This document shows positions 24,930 to 38,100 of a stretch of DNA of 64,000 nt, one piece after another. Positions within the stretch are counted from its first letter, which is position 1. Every line of letters starts with the position of its first letter. Below the pieces are notes generated by a model. The model saw only the letters and a list, made by a program, of their open reading frames with translations. It ran no database searches and was not told where the DNA came from. A program made the position numbers and the translations under genes. Location of the stretch: contig CM074190.1 in assembly GCA_037179385.1 (NCBI GenBank), forward strand, positions 11,366,206 to 11,430,205, written 5' to 3'. This DNA comes from Holothuria scabra. Taxonomy: Eukaryota > Echinodermata > Holothuroidea > Aspidochirotida > Holothuriidae.

Positions 24930-26806
24930 CTCTAGTGGACTCTAATCATTTTTATAATTTTGCTCAAAATTCCTTACCACCGAGCATTGCAAATAGTATA
25001 AAACCATCCTACATATTTTTCCTTTAAATTTCATTGGAATAATATTTTTTTTTCGTCTCGTTTATTCAAGTTTCAGCGTTCATGATATGTACATTGACTG
25101 CATTTCACATGATGTATATTAAACTGACTTTTTATAACATAATTGCATGAGCATAAAAGGTATCGTTTGACACATTCTCATTTTTTAATGATGATTTGTA
25201 ACGATTGGAAAAAAGATAGAATGACTCCGCTTTGAATTAAACGAAATAATGTTCTTGAAAATGAGAAAAAAAAAACACTTCTTCATTATCTTAAGGGTTA
25301 GAAAAGTTAGCAACGGAAAAACATGTTTGAAATCGAGTTTACTGTACTAACATTTAACACTTATTTCATTGAAATAATAGCTAAATTAATGAAGGGATGC
25401 TTTATATATGCCTTCATGATTAAAAAAAAGTTGTAAAAAACTTCCTACTGAAATTTCAACCTTTTGGATATCATTATAGTATTTATGGGTGGTTAAAGTA
25501 TTTTTAAAGCAGCTATTATCATTGATACAGAGGTGATATCGAAATGGCGTTAATATGACAGTTAGTAGCTATGGTATCCACAGTTTAAAAGACACCGTAT
25601 AGGCTATATCATCCCTCAATCTACCTTTCTACCAACGGATTAATGTCAGGGTCCTCAGCTCTCTCAGCATATATAAAAGCATAAAAATACAATGTTTTTT
25701 TTTTCCTAGATAAAGGTATCAAGGTAATAACTATCGTTGCAGTAGGTTTGGAAATAATTTATGCGAGCCTATATTTTGCAGTAAATGTAAATATGCTGAT
25801 TTTTTTTTACATGAGACACATGAGATACAGTGCAATAAATTTCTTAACTCTCTCCCTTCTCACATACGGAATTCCGAATCTATTGCACTGTTCAAAAAAT
25901 AGCTTAAGACTTACCGATTTAATTGATTGTTGTTTTGTTGGTATTATTTTTCTTCTTTTCTTGACGCATTGGTCATATGAAATTTGCGCAATATAAAAGT
26001 TTGTATGTATTTTTAAATGATCTCAAAGAGCAAGAGCTGTTGTTCTAATTTAAATGAGTATAATATTTTATTATTTCATGAATGGTCCTTGAGAATCACG
26101 AAACAAAAACTTTCTTGTTAAAATAAGAAATTGATGAAGAGTAACTTATTGCTTTCACTTCGATATATAACCTTTAAGTCATGACAAATAATGGCGATAA
26201 TTTGAAGCGAAGGTAAGAAGAAATGAATTAAAATTAGATGTTATTTCAAAATAAGTTCGAGGAGACAGTTCTGGTTCCTAAAAATAGCCTTCTTGACCCA
26301 TAAAAACTAGTCCCCAAACTAACTACAGTTTGTCTGTATGTTTTGCATTCGGTTTTGATTAAGGGGATGTTAAAGGTATATCTTACCTCATACTATGCAC
26401 AAAACTTAAAAAAAATATACAAGAAGAATTCTTCGATGTCTCTTTTGTTTGTTTAGCACGTTAGTGAAGAAGTTTAAATTACACTTTAAAATAAAATTTA
26501 TGCATATGATTTTGCAATAAAGTCAAATTTCGTGGACATTAGTTCATTGAATGAATTTGTAATAGATAGATTTGAGATAGATTCATGTTGGTTGTAATGC
26601 TATTTAGTTTGAAGAGGAAGAAAAATCCAATCAAACATAATAACGTAAAAAATAAAAAATAGCCACCTCAGTCTGGCACCTTTTATTTTTCTTATTGTAT
26701 TCCCACATTTGTGCAAAATCAATAACATGCATTTAAAAATAGATTTTTTTTAACCAGGAACAAAATAACTGCACTACTATAGTACCTAATAAATCTGACC
26801 GCTTGC

Positions 26807-26863
26807 TTTTTTTTTTTTTTTTTTTGTGTGTGTCTTTGTTTGTTTGTTTGTTTTTTTTTTTTT
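26807..26863. repeat. T-tracts with (GT)n and (GTTT)n
   Basis: A 19-base T-run, GTGTGTGT, four GTTT units and a second T-run. Simple sequence. Confidence 0.9.
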
Positions 26864-28655
26864 GAATTCTTGCTCCATTTTTCTTGCGAAGGTTAAACGA
26901 AAAATTTATTGAGAAAAATGGACAAGAATTGAAAGAAAATTGAGGCTTTTCAGAAGGAATCGTATAAAATGTAGGTTTTTCATAGTAATGATCTTTAAAG
27001 GGTATACAATTAAGTTCTTAAATGTTGTACGGTTGTGACTGCAATTTTTGAAAAGTTTTATACCGATCGGAGAAGGTCTTTAAGTCTTCGTGTTACAAAT
27101 ATCCCGTTGTTTAACCAATGCCGTATATATTTTAAATGAGTTGAATAAAAATGACAAACCCAACGAAAAGAAAGAGAAACAAAGAAACTAAACAAAACAA
27201 AAATAAAATAAAACTATTGGACAGAAAACCAACTAATTGCTGGTACATGAATGAATCTTTTATCATGATATATGTTGCGTATGTTCAATGAAATTTAAAT
27301 GTAATTTTATAATATATTAGGTGAAGTGATTTTGGTGATATAAAGCTAACGAATTTAATAATATGGACTAATTTAGAAGTTAAAACAATACAAACAAACT
27401 TTCCTTTTTATTTCCCTTTCATTAATTATTCCTTTATTTTGAGGAATTTATTCTGACTTTATTTTCGAAATGAAAACAAAACAGAGCTTAAATACATTAT
27501 TCACAGGAGAGACGTAAAAATAGAATGGCCAAATACATAAGATTGAATTTTAAACAGTTGCAAGCATACTTAAGCAAGCTGAACATTTCCGACGTTAATT
27601 TAGGATTATATACGAGTGGTGTATTTAACAGTCTTTAGTTACAATTCATAGGGCAATTCTGTTATGGCAAAATATACCCAGTGTTGAACATTCTATATAC
27701 TGAACCACGGTTTACTTGATTTTGAGATAAATACAACCCCTTTAATACCATATCAGAAGCTCTCAATGTTTACAACTAATTCAAAGAACCAAAGAGAAAT
27801 TAAAAATGTGATTTTGTATTACCATATTAATTGATTGAATGAAATTAAGGATTTTCATATTCACATAAAGTCCTCTTTACATTTCATTTGAATTTGAAAC
27901 AAAGTGTTCGTGGAAAGATAAATAATAAGAAGTTTACTTCCTCGATTAGGTTTCTACCCCTTTGTGTATTGGAATTGTTTTAATGAAGGATTTGCTTTTT
28001 AAGTTGTTAGTTAAACGATTCCAACGGGTCACGTTTCAATTGATGGTGACAAGGAAGAATTTAAGGGAAGTTTTGATTGAACAGGGAAGTCATTTATTGT
28101 AGTTCATGTATAAAGAGTATGCCGGCATTTGATGGAGAATTAGGTTCAGTTTTCATATATATGTGTACGATTACTAGACCAGCGTGAGGTTCTTTGAAGT
28201 ATTATTGACTAAGAAAACATAAAAAACAAACTATTATTGATGACAAAGGGAAATTATTTCTGTCATAACTGACAATACTCACTAAATTTTTTTTATATTT
28301 TTCATTGAAGAAAGACGAACACGGAAAAAATCCCTGTGACAGATATTTGTTTGTTTTTTCATATATAAAGTAAAGCAAAGAAACCTCATCTCATACAGGA
28401 AAGTAAACTTGTTTTCAAAGTTTAGTAGTAATATTATCTCTCAAGGTTAAAAGGGCCACGCGAGGTTCTTTATTTTAGAAGTGAGGTTTAATTTCTCAAT
28501 TTACCATTTCAAGTTGTCTTCAAGTGATAGAATGTAATTCTCAGTTACTTTAGTCACTCTTTCAACGTATTCTGCTGTAAATCCTTAAACAACAATTATG
28601 AAAAAGATCGTACCGTTTGGTTACGTCAATTATTTGTTTCAGGTAAACTAAACTA

Positions 28656-28689
28656 CCCCCACCCCCCCCCCCCCCCAAAAAAAAAAAAA
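28656..28689. repeat. Poly(C) followed by poly(A)
   Basis: C5-A-C15 runs straight into about 13 A residues. Confidence 0.9.
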
Positions 28690-31007
28690 TCAGAGATATT
28701 GATACACCGTGTTAAAGAACCTACAAAATTAAAGCGCACTGGCATTATCTTCTTTCTATTAAGATTTGAATACCACTAAATTATTAATAACAAAAAAAAA
28801 ATCCCTTCAAAAACTACAGGGAGGACTGAAAATTCTCTTATAAAGGAAAATGGGAGTGAAAATTGTAAGCAAGAAACCAAGTTCCCCTTCAGTTAGTGGC
28901 ATGCATGTTCCTTACATGGTAATAACTGACTTTAATTCGTTACTTTGATTCTACATGTTGCTCACTAAAAGCTTTCTGCTGGGGTAAGTACACATTCCCC
29001 TATCGTCGTATATTCCACTTTGAAAAGTAGGTGATGAGATGTTTAAATTTGTCGGTCTCTGTGGAATCATACTTAAGATACTTACGTGACATTTAGCTAT
29101 ATTTGTGACGAATATCCCAAGGCAGTTTTACTATTATTTTAACTGTTCGTTGATGCTTCGAGAGAGAAATGTTTCGATACATGTAAGGAGAACACATTTT
29201 AAACACTTGGAAATTTGAAGTAGGTCATTTAGAGAATATTTACAAGATGCTAGCATACATAAACCGCAAATATATACACTTGACAAGACAAACGATTGTG
29301 AATTGGTTGGTAAAAGATCAGCACTTGAAAGAAATTTGGTAGAATCTTAATTTTTTTCCCATCCTAAAATAAATTAAAATATAGATATGATTAGTGAAAT
29401 TACCAGGCAAGAGTACTTTGGAGACTGACTTGTTCAAAATCGAAGTTTCGAATCAGTAAGATGTTAACACCTAACAAGGAAATGGTCAAACCCCTACCAA
29501 TTTTACAATTTTGTTTTCTTCAACAATTACACATCCTTGCTAAGATTTTTTTCCAAGATCTGTTCAATATTGGTTTAATTATTTTATAAAAATACCGTCA
29601 CAACCTTCAATTGGAAACGTTTAAAACAAATGTAACACTAGCGATAGTACCACTACATTTGTACATTTGTAAGTTTAGTAGCCTTTCTCTTCCACTTGAA
29701 ATATTGCACGGGAGAAGTTTATCATAATTAAAAGCATGAAAGTGAAAAAGCCCATGATAGGACCACTATGAACATGAAGCTCTACGACATTACTATATGC
29801 ACATAACATCGAATTTCATTTAAATGTACACTAAAACAATTTTGAAAACATTGATGTCAAAAGAAAAAGTGATTTAGTACGTGCTGAATGAACAAAAGTC
29901 ATTTTCTCTCGTTAGTTCCATACATCTTTTTTGAAGTTTAGGTGTCGGGTAAAGTTTAGAAGATATTTTTGTAATGAAAAGATAAAAGATATTTTGGGTT
30001 TCGTAGGCCTAAATACAATTAATAATGTTCAACACATCTCTGTGTTCCTTCATTAAAGTAGACCATATTGGTCTCATTTAAGAATGTTTCCAAGAATGTA
30101 CTAAAGAGCTAAATTTGTGATAAGACACTTAATATTCAGTATTTTGTAAATGAATGTTAAGGTGAGTAGTGTATTAAGATTATTGTTACTTGTTCCAGGA
30201 ACAAGAGAACAGAAAATTATTGCGGGCTGAGTTTAGCAATTAAGCCAAAGCAGAGCTTTTGGATGGGACAGACCTTACGAGTAAATTTAATGGCTTTCAG
30301 CTCCCTCTATGGCCGGAAATGGCACTTTCCCTAGAGTTCTTAGCTGCACTTGCATTTATTAGATTAAGAATATGTTCAACTCTCACTTCATGGAGCCACT
30401 TGGGAAATATTGGGGAGCGATGGGTGTTGGATGTGAACTACGAAGTCTCGTTTCCCCACTAGATTTATGATTTTATACATATTGAAACATGTCAGCAATA
30501 ATTTAGATCTCATAACAAAGTTATTGCAATTATCATTATCATTTCATGTCTGCCTCAGTGGAGAGATAATCCCAGTATCGCACATTCATTTGCAGTCATG
30601 TTAAAATAAATCCATTTTAATCTTTCAAAAGATAAGTTTCATCTTAAGAGTCGATTGAGGTTGTTTTAACTCAAAGAATGATTCAATGTGCTGGATAAAG
30701 ATCCTTGTTGCGAAAAAGCTCCATGTAACTATTACATAATACTCGCTAAATCCAAAAGAGTGAAATTACGGACGAATAAAAAAAAATGAGTTTTAACTCT
30801 AAAAGATGGTGAGTAGCAAATTGAAACTTGAAACTTGAAATGCAGATTGATCATCAGTTTTACTCTACAAAGAGTAAGCTATAGCGAGTGCTTTGATTTA
30901 AAATATCAAAAGGAGCCGGTATAGTGCCAGCGAGCACACGTCTTATTTGAGATTTTCTCTCTCTCTTCTACAGTTCTAGGGTACTTTTGCTTGTAAAATA
31001 GTTCGTT

Positions 31008-31075
31008 AGTTTCCAACCTATTGGTTTAAGTCGAACCGGCCACGGCTTTTTCCAGTTGTGGCTCACTTGTAAAAA
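31008..31075 (-). repeat. SINE body fragment
   Basis: It matches the body of the 11400-11612 element (plus-strand words ATTGGTTTAAGTCGAACCGG, TTTTTCCAGTTGTGGCTCAC). No tRNA-like head follows. Confidence 0.5.
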
Positions 31076-31386
31076 TATACTACTCCTATGGTACTACAAT
31101 ATTCCGTAATAGAAGTTTTGGCTTATTAGGTTATGGTTTATTAGGGATACTAATGACATTCTTTATGTCTATTAAATGTACTCCAGTTTCATATTTACTT
31201 CTTTTCCCTTAGAAAACCTGGTAGATACCTTCAACTTTCACAATATTTTTAAACCGAAGTGGTCTCAAGGTCCCATAATACTTATATAGATAGATAAAGA
31301 TGTTTCATTAACATTACATCCTGCAAAATAGGTTTCTATATCTGCCTCTGTTTTTAACAAGATCTCACACCAAATGATAACATTTC

Positions 31387-31500
31387 AGTGCTGTGGCTGA
31401 GTGGGTAAAGAGCGGTGGCATTTGAAAATGATGGAGCCAAGCAATCCATTGAGAGGTTTAAGTCAATTCGGGGTTTCATCCAGGCACAACTACGGTCTTT
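31387..31500 (+). mobile_element. tRNA-like SINE head
   Basis: It contains an A-box-like TGGCTGAGTGGGTAAAGAGC (31394-31413). A B-box-like GGTTTAAGTCA lies about 60 bp downstream. This is the arrangement of a Leu/Ser-type tRNA with a long variable arm. The acceptor arms do not pair convincingly and there is no clear 3' end, so a SINE head or tRNA pseudogene is more likely than a working gene. Confidence 0.45.
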
Positions 31501-31689
31501 CTAAAGCGGTCTTTCAAAAGAAACAAGATTTGATCTAAGTTGTAGATTTAGTTATCCAACTGACATAAAGTTGCAATATATTAGCCATATATTTAGAGGG
31601 GTATAGGCATATAGACATTTATCGTAGGACTGTCAAAAAGCCTGCCCTTTAAGTCATGTTTTGGAATGCTGCAGCATTTAACCAATTCC

Positions 31690-31911
31690 TGTTAGCGAAG
31701 GTCGGCGGTCCGCCGGCGGCAAAATGGCCAACAGCGGACCGATGGAGGTCAGCCAGCTGAATCCCGACTCCCATGACGTCATGCAGTTGTTTAACCAATC
31801 AGCATCGCTGCCGTGGGCCGACCGCTGGCTTGCCACCGGACAATCCGCCGGCGGGCCGGCGGAGCTGCCTACAACGGACCGCCATCGGGCCGACCAAATT
31901 TTGCTATCAGG
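31690..31911. repeat. GC-rich foldback island with CRE and CCAAT words
   Basis: This is a sharply GC-rich block in AT-rich sequence. The left end (CTGTTAGCGAAGGTCGGC) resembles the reverse complement of the right end (CTGATAGCAAAATTTGGTCG). GGTCCGCCGG-like words recur in both orientations. In the centre are a consensus CRE, TGACGTCA (31774-31781), and CCAAT (31795-31799, in CCAATCAG). It could be a foldback transposon or a CpG-type promoter; the inverted ends favour the former. A 103-codon frame across it is not recognised. Confidence 0.45.
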
Positions 31912-33191
31912 GATATTACACGGTTACATTTTAAAGCTTGCTTTGAATGTAACAGTTTTAGTCTATTCTTATCGTCTGGTAATCCCAGAAAAGTTAAGAA
32001 AATCACTTAATTTAGAACAATGTAAATGGTTTTGATAAAAACCTCCCTCAATGTAGCAAGGATTTTGTATTTCTGTGAATTTTTAAATTCATCAGTGAGT
32101 TGTTAAGGGTGGGGATCCGGTAGTCAATCCAATTAGGTGTATCAGATAAAGAAATTTCCAATCCTTTTCAATGGACGAAGACATTGTTTTACAGTTTCCT
32201 CAATCATCTTCTAAATTTTTGGACTAACACTTCTCATTTAAGGCTGGATTTTTCACACAAACTTAGATCTCAAATACAATGATTAGATAGATCCAATGCT
32301 GTGAAGTCATCTGCTTCCAAGGCAAGAGTAAAAACATAATCACCTTTTTAATTGAAAGACAGTGAATTGACTCTGAAGCTGTCAAATATGTTTATTATTC
32401 TCCTTTTCCCTCAAGTTTGTAAAATCCCTTCTACTTTAGTTTGTATGAATATTTTTCTCTCTTACTGTTTCTGAAATAAAGAAGCATGTGTATCTATATT
32501 CTGGGCCCTGCGTGGAGCTTTCTACATAGCCTTACGACGAAACGAAGTAGTTTGAAGGGAAGCGCAAGTGTGCAGGAAGTTCACCATCACCTCAAAAATG
32601 ATTTTCAAGTTAATGCCGATAAATTTAAGGACTTTAAAAATCCGATAATTTGTAATAAAAGCTGGCATGAAGATATATAAATTCAAAACAACTGGTACAA
32701 CCATAACTCTTTATATGATTTACATAATATACAAAAAATCCCCTCAATATAGACGTATCGAACAGTTTCTATCCATATTAATCCTTCCAACGTTATTCAA
32801 GATATGACTGAATGGGATCTTTGTCTTTACCTTTTTGATTAACATTTTAATTTCTTTTGAACTTACAGCCAAATTTGTTGACAAAGCCTAAAAACATGAT
32901 ATCGGTACGTACCTTTTTTCGCTGTAATAATAACATGGAGTGGAGGGGGGGTGTATTTTATTTGAACGAATTCTGTCAATGGAAGTTGGTTTCAAAACTT
33001 TTTGCCGATGTTGATGAGATTTTACGTTCAAATTACTTCAACTCTATTTCCTTTTCTAGCTTAGAGACACATATTAGATATTTTTGTGAGAAGGCCTAAG
33101 AAGCTACATAACTTATGACAGTAGCGGATCCACAAATTCATGAAGAAGGCTACTTCTGAGCTGTGTCATGGGTGAGCACAGGGTGTGAGTG

Positions 33192-33347
33192 GGGAAGATG
33201 CGCAGCTTTTAACAAGGTGCTTCTTGATTGGCTGTTGTCAGTGTATTGTATCGATTGTATTCTTTGGTAGGTTTAGGGATCAGGTTAAGGATTAGGGTTA
33301 TCGTTAGCCAGATAGGAAATTTCTTGTTAAGAAGTGCGCATCGCCCC
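33192..33347. mobile_element. hAT-type MITE, family M155, copy 2
   Basis: This 156-bp copy has termini GGGAAGATGCGCAG (left) and GGGGCGATGCGCACT (right, reverse complement). A perfect 8-bp duplication TGTGAGTG flanks it at 33184-33191 and 33348-33355. The interior matches the copies at 5242 and 42197 along its length. It sits just right of a CAGTAGCGGATCC word (33119) that may be the end of yet another hAT fragment. Confidence 0.85.
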
Positions 33348-34444
33348 TGTGAGTGAGGTCCTTCATGCCAGAAATTTGTGCTGGTAAAATAATTGGCGAA
33401 TTTCTTCTAGTATTTCGGGGTCTGAAATAGTTCCATAATCAGGACAGCTGTATTGGCTTGTATCCGACACTGTATGAACTTAAGATGAAAAGAATACTTG
33501 AACTTTCCTGTTACGAGGCAATAAGTTCTAGACGAAAAGACATATTAAAGGGAATGGGGGTTATAATTACAACTGTTGCACCTATCCCGTAATTAATATA
33601 TACTTCATATTGCATTGTCAGTGATATTTTTAAGGATTTTAAGAATTCGCTTTTGCTAGAGGAACCATCTTTAGGGAAGATCGAATAGCAATGTCTTTTC
33701 ACAACTGAAGAAACAGTTCCATTTTTTGCCGTTTGCTATTTAAAGGGGCATATTGAGTCAATTTCGATAACTTAAAGAGGGTGTTGAAGGATACTGTGAA
33801 GAGACAATAAATTCCAATGGTTAGGCCCAGTTTAGATTTTTGTTTTGTGTTGTAATTGGTTAAAAAACGGTTTTGTGCATAGTTTGAGAAAGTTCTGGTA
33901 ACGAACGCTTAAAAACCGAATTGACGTGTTAATTTATCACTTAATAAACAATTATTTACACTACCTGGACTCATTTCATTCAGTCTTAATAATAAAAAAT
34001 ACCGATAGCTATATATCGTCTCATTAATAACACATTATAAGTACAGAGATTTGTATTATTTGAATTTTGAAAGTTCGAGTGAAAGAATTATTCTTGAGGA
34101 ACAAATAGCTGAATTTCCATTGGTGATTTTTTTAATATGTCATTGTCTGTATAGCAAACGCATTTATTCCCTTCAAGAGTACAGGAATAGTAACAGCAAA
34201 ATTTTATTTGCAGAGGAATTACTACAAATTAATGAAACAGTGAAACACATATTTGTCAAATTTTCATGAATACCATGAGATACACCTGAAATTAAGTAAT
34301 TTCAGGGCAAATTATTTACTTATGAATTCATATTACTATATGAATTATGTCACGTATAGAAGTTCATATAAATGGTATAAGTACTTGTTCAATTAATAGA
34401 CCTAAGTGGTGTTAATTCCGTATTTTGTTAACTTGTTTACGAAA

Positions 34445-34538
34445 CCCCTTTCTAGGGGAATTTGCTTTCCTCTTCTGAAACAGCAAATTCCACTTTTTAA
34501 AATGTGATAACCCATTTTTCTGCTTTCTAAAGCAGAAA
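34445..34538. repeat. Three consecutive stem-loops
   Basis: Stems are CCCC/GGGG (34445-34458), GAATTTGCT/AGCAAATTC (34458-34466 with 34482-34490) and a perfect TTTCTGCTTT/AAAGCAGAAA (34517-34538). Confidence 0.55.
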
Positions 34539-35032
34539 CTTTCGTTTTTTAAAAGTTCAAATCTGCTGTCTAAATTTAAAGCACTTTTATACGTGAAACT
34601 GATTTAGTTCAAGATAGTTATTCAATTATCTTAGATCTGATACAGAATTAAATATTGATAAAGAATAACCATCAGTGTTTTCCTTGTTTTGTTTTATGAA
34701 AGTGACAAAGATCGTGATTGTAAGTCCTTATCATCCTACCCATGATAATTAATTCTTACAATCCTGTTCTGGTAATTGACTTTACAGATAATATTGTTTT
34801 AACCATTCGAACGTGGACTACACTGAAGTTCAATAAAATGTAACGTATAAGGTAGGCCTTCTTGATTTTGAGAAGATGTATCAAGGAAGGTGTCACTTAA
34901 ACTCCAAAAGTTAAATATTATTAACGCTACCTGCCTATTGCTCTGTGTAATATCTTTTTGCTTAAAGCCTTTATGTATGCCTACAAAAATATCAGTGATT
35001 TCGCCGCAAAAGATTGGTTCCTCCTTGTAGGA

Positions 35033-35147
35033 CCAGGGGCCTGTTCCACAAAGAGTTACGCACGATCTTAAGTTTGATTTACTGTTGGCTTAAGTATGTT
35101 GAATCAAACTTAAGATTGTGCGTAACTCTTTGTGGAACGGCCCCCAG
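35033..35147. mobile_element. 115-bp near-perfect foldback element, copy 2 (inverted)
   Basis: Same element as 12276-12390 in opposite orientation, also exactly 115 bp. The arms could form a long cruciform or hairpin. No coding capacity and no clear target duplication. Confidence 0.8.
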
Positions 35148-38100
35148 TCCCGTAAATTCTCCCCGTTTTACAGATTGTAGATAACAATCGTCCCTACCCT
35201 ACAACTTTAGTTTGAAAAATAAGTATTGAGATTTCATTTACTAAGTAAGAGTACATGAACAGAAGCTAGCCATAGATAACAGAGTGGATTATGACTGGTC
35301 ACCTCTCATAAAATTTACAAATTAAGAGAATAGTCTAATAGTTGGATTATCATTTTACAGATTGTAACATGTTGTATACCACGTTTTGTCGTGGAAGAAC
35401 GGTTCCTGTGTTCAATGCTTATCTCACTCTGCGAGAAGATTTTCTTCTTTTCTTCCCATGTTACTTTTTATTTTTTGAAGATAAAAAATTTCTGTTCAGG
35501 AGCAAACTTAAGAAAAACAATTTTCCATCTACCTCAGAGTTAAAGGTTGTCAGATTGTTTCTCGCGTCAACGTTTTGAATATAACTCATATTTATATAGC
35601 CTAGATAGGGGGTCATTTAGGAAAAGAGTTTCGAGATGAAATGAAAAGAGATTATTTTGTGAATCTTTATCCTTTAATTTCAACAAACGTTCTCTCATTT
35701 TAATGTACAGAAGATACCGTGATGGTGTTTTCAACATATTAATTAGTTATTATTTTTAGAGTAAATCGGGGATTACAAGATCATTTATGACACTGAGATC
35801 CTGGTAGCACAAAGAACTTCACATTTCCTGGAGTTTCAGTTACCTCTTTTTCTGAATAAAGTTTTTTAGCTCAATAACTCAAACAATAAATCATTTAAAG
35901 GATGTTAGAATTACTAGTTCATTGTTCCCGTCTCATAAATGTGACATGCTGACATGCATCGAAATGTTACTCTTGCGTTTTCTGTCTTCTGTCAATTTGT
36001 ATTTATATTGCTTCAATAATAATTAGTTATGAAAACCTGCGGTGATATAAATCTTTATATTTGTATATAAATGTAAACTGATGTTGTAAAAGCATCTTCG
36101 GATTCTGTGTTTTTCACATAAGCACGGGTATAGCAACGTTCATGAAAGGGGGAGGGGGAAGGCTACCCCCAAATGACCGTGTAAACCCTAAAATGATATG
36201 TGAATGGGTTCCCCTTACGTAACCATAGAGAAAATCTTAAATAAACAAAAACTGCTGTATATTTGCAACGCTTTTAGACACTGGAGCCTAAAAAATAAAT
36301 ATCGCTTTTGGATTTAAGGATTTCTTTTTAATAGAACAATCAGTTAAGGTTGATTGAAAAATACCTTCCCCTGGATTCATTGTGCATCGAACTTCAATTG
36401 AAATGCCAAGTATTTTTCATAAGTGTACTTATTACCGATGTTCCTCTGTTTTAGTGTGTAAATTTTTACCTGTTTGGTTCAATTTGAAATTTCAATACTG
36501 TCACAAAATATGCGACCCAGATATCCATCTGCCTGAAATTATCAAGATCAGGAATATGTACTAAAAGACGGATCTACTCAAATAAAACCTTGTTTTCATT
36601 TGAAGAAATATAAACTAAATAGGAACTCCCAACAAAACTATTCAATGTATTTATAGAAGATACAAAATTATTTGTAGCAATTACTGAGATGATATTCGTG
36701 CTAAAAATTCACCAAATAAAAATTCAACTCAATTCAAATGAAAAAGACAACTTTAGTCAATGATTAGGAAAAGCTTGTACAAGAACAAATTCTTATTTTT
36801 CTTTTAAAAAGTAATCAATGCTTATACGACTCCTTGTTGTGATTTTGACAATAACGCCTATTACCTTTAGTTTCTAGTGGAAAATAAATTTTTTAAAAAG
36901 TTTTTAGTGTCCATTCTTATTGTATATATGTTTTTGAACTGTTTTGGAGAACTTTTTTCATGAGAAAGTACCCATACAAAAATATGCCTAACTTACCCTC
37001 CTAAAATTTAAGTCTAAGCCTAATTTTATCAATCAAAATAAACTGCTGTTTACTCTAAAAAAGTGGTCAACGAGGCCGTGTTTAACACCATTTGTATAAC
37101 GTACGATTAAAAGCTGATTCTACAGATTTAAAAAGTTTTTGAAAAGGGGTTTCAATAGTTCTGTCCTCTCCAAAGTCCCAGTTATTATTCTCAATCTGTA
37201 ACATGAAAAGTAAGAATACCCAAGGTACATTTTTAATTTTCCAGTTTCTTTCAACATCAAAAGGCTCTGACATAAAAGATAACTTGAGCATTCAAACTTG
37301 TTTGAAGATCACTGGCTAATTTATGATTGGTGATAAATTAAAATTAAAGAAGGTTTCTCATCAATAGTCCTTTATGAAGATTCCATCTGTTGTTTACATG
37401 TTGTATTGTTTTACAAGATTAGGGTTAGGGGTATTATATGCTGTCATAATTGCACGTGCTCTTAATTACTTAAATTTTCTTGCGTTGATTAACGTAATTA
37501 AAGGTGCTCATTGAGTAGGTTCATGAAATACAACATTTTTTCCAAAGCTGCCATCTTTTCTTCACCTACCAAAGACAAATGGTCAAACTTAGAAAACCTC
37601 CATATCCTACATAAAAACAGTTGTTCTATAAGTAAGTGTACTTAACAGATTAACTCGGTTTTCAAAACTTCGTGAACAGAAACTTTCTTTCAAATCATGC
37701 ACAAAACCGTTACAAGTCAGAACACTTGAAAATTCAAAATTTTAACTTTTTCTCAACTATGGGATATGAAGTTTGACTCATTTTGTCAATTATAAGCATT
37801 TTCAATAGGTGTCCAATGAAAGAATTTCATTAAGTTAAGCTCCTTTAAAGATCTGTTGTACTCATTTAATTTCTGTTTATGATAATCATAAGTAATCCTT
37901 GAACTCAATAAATTCCGACAAATGCAATCAATCTAACATAAGTAAAGTAGAACACTTTCTCAAGGAAAATGTCCTTTATAGTGTCGAAGTTGACCGTGCT
38001 AAAAAGATTGCATATTCGGGATGTTTTCTAGACTTAGCTTTTCCTGTCATATTTAAAGTATTCAGTTACCATGCCTGATTATCCTTATATAATGACTGTG

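Larger units (their letters stand above)
18173..31007. other. Long AT-rich stretch nearly free of recognisable repeats
   Basis: Apart from the 18960 fragment and simple runs, I see no repeat family, no RNA gene and no convincing coding frame. From about 22 to 30 kb the sequence is especially AT-rich. A 67-codon frame at 30259-30462 is locally more GC-rich than its surroundings, but the peptide is unknown to me. The stretch could be intron or intergenic; conservation cannot be judged from one sequence. Confidence 0.45.

Noticed and set aside
30259..30462. Possible exon in a locally GC-richer patch
   Set aside because: The frame is short, matches no known domain, and no convincing splice pair brackets it.
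31387..31470. Working tRNA-Leu/Ser gene
   Set aside because: A- and B-box-like words are present, but the acceptor stem does not pair and the B-box is degenerate. A SINE head is more likely.
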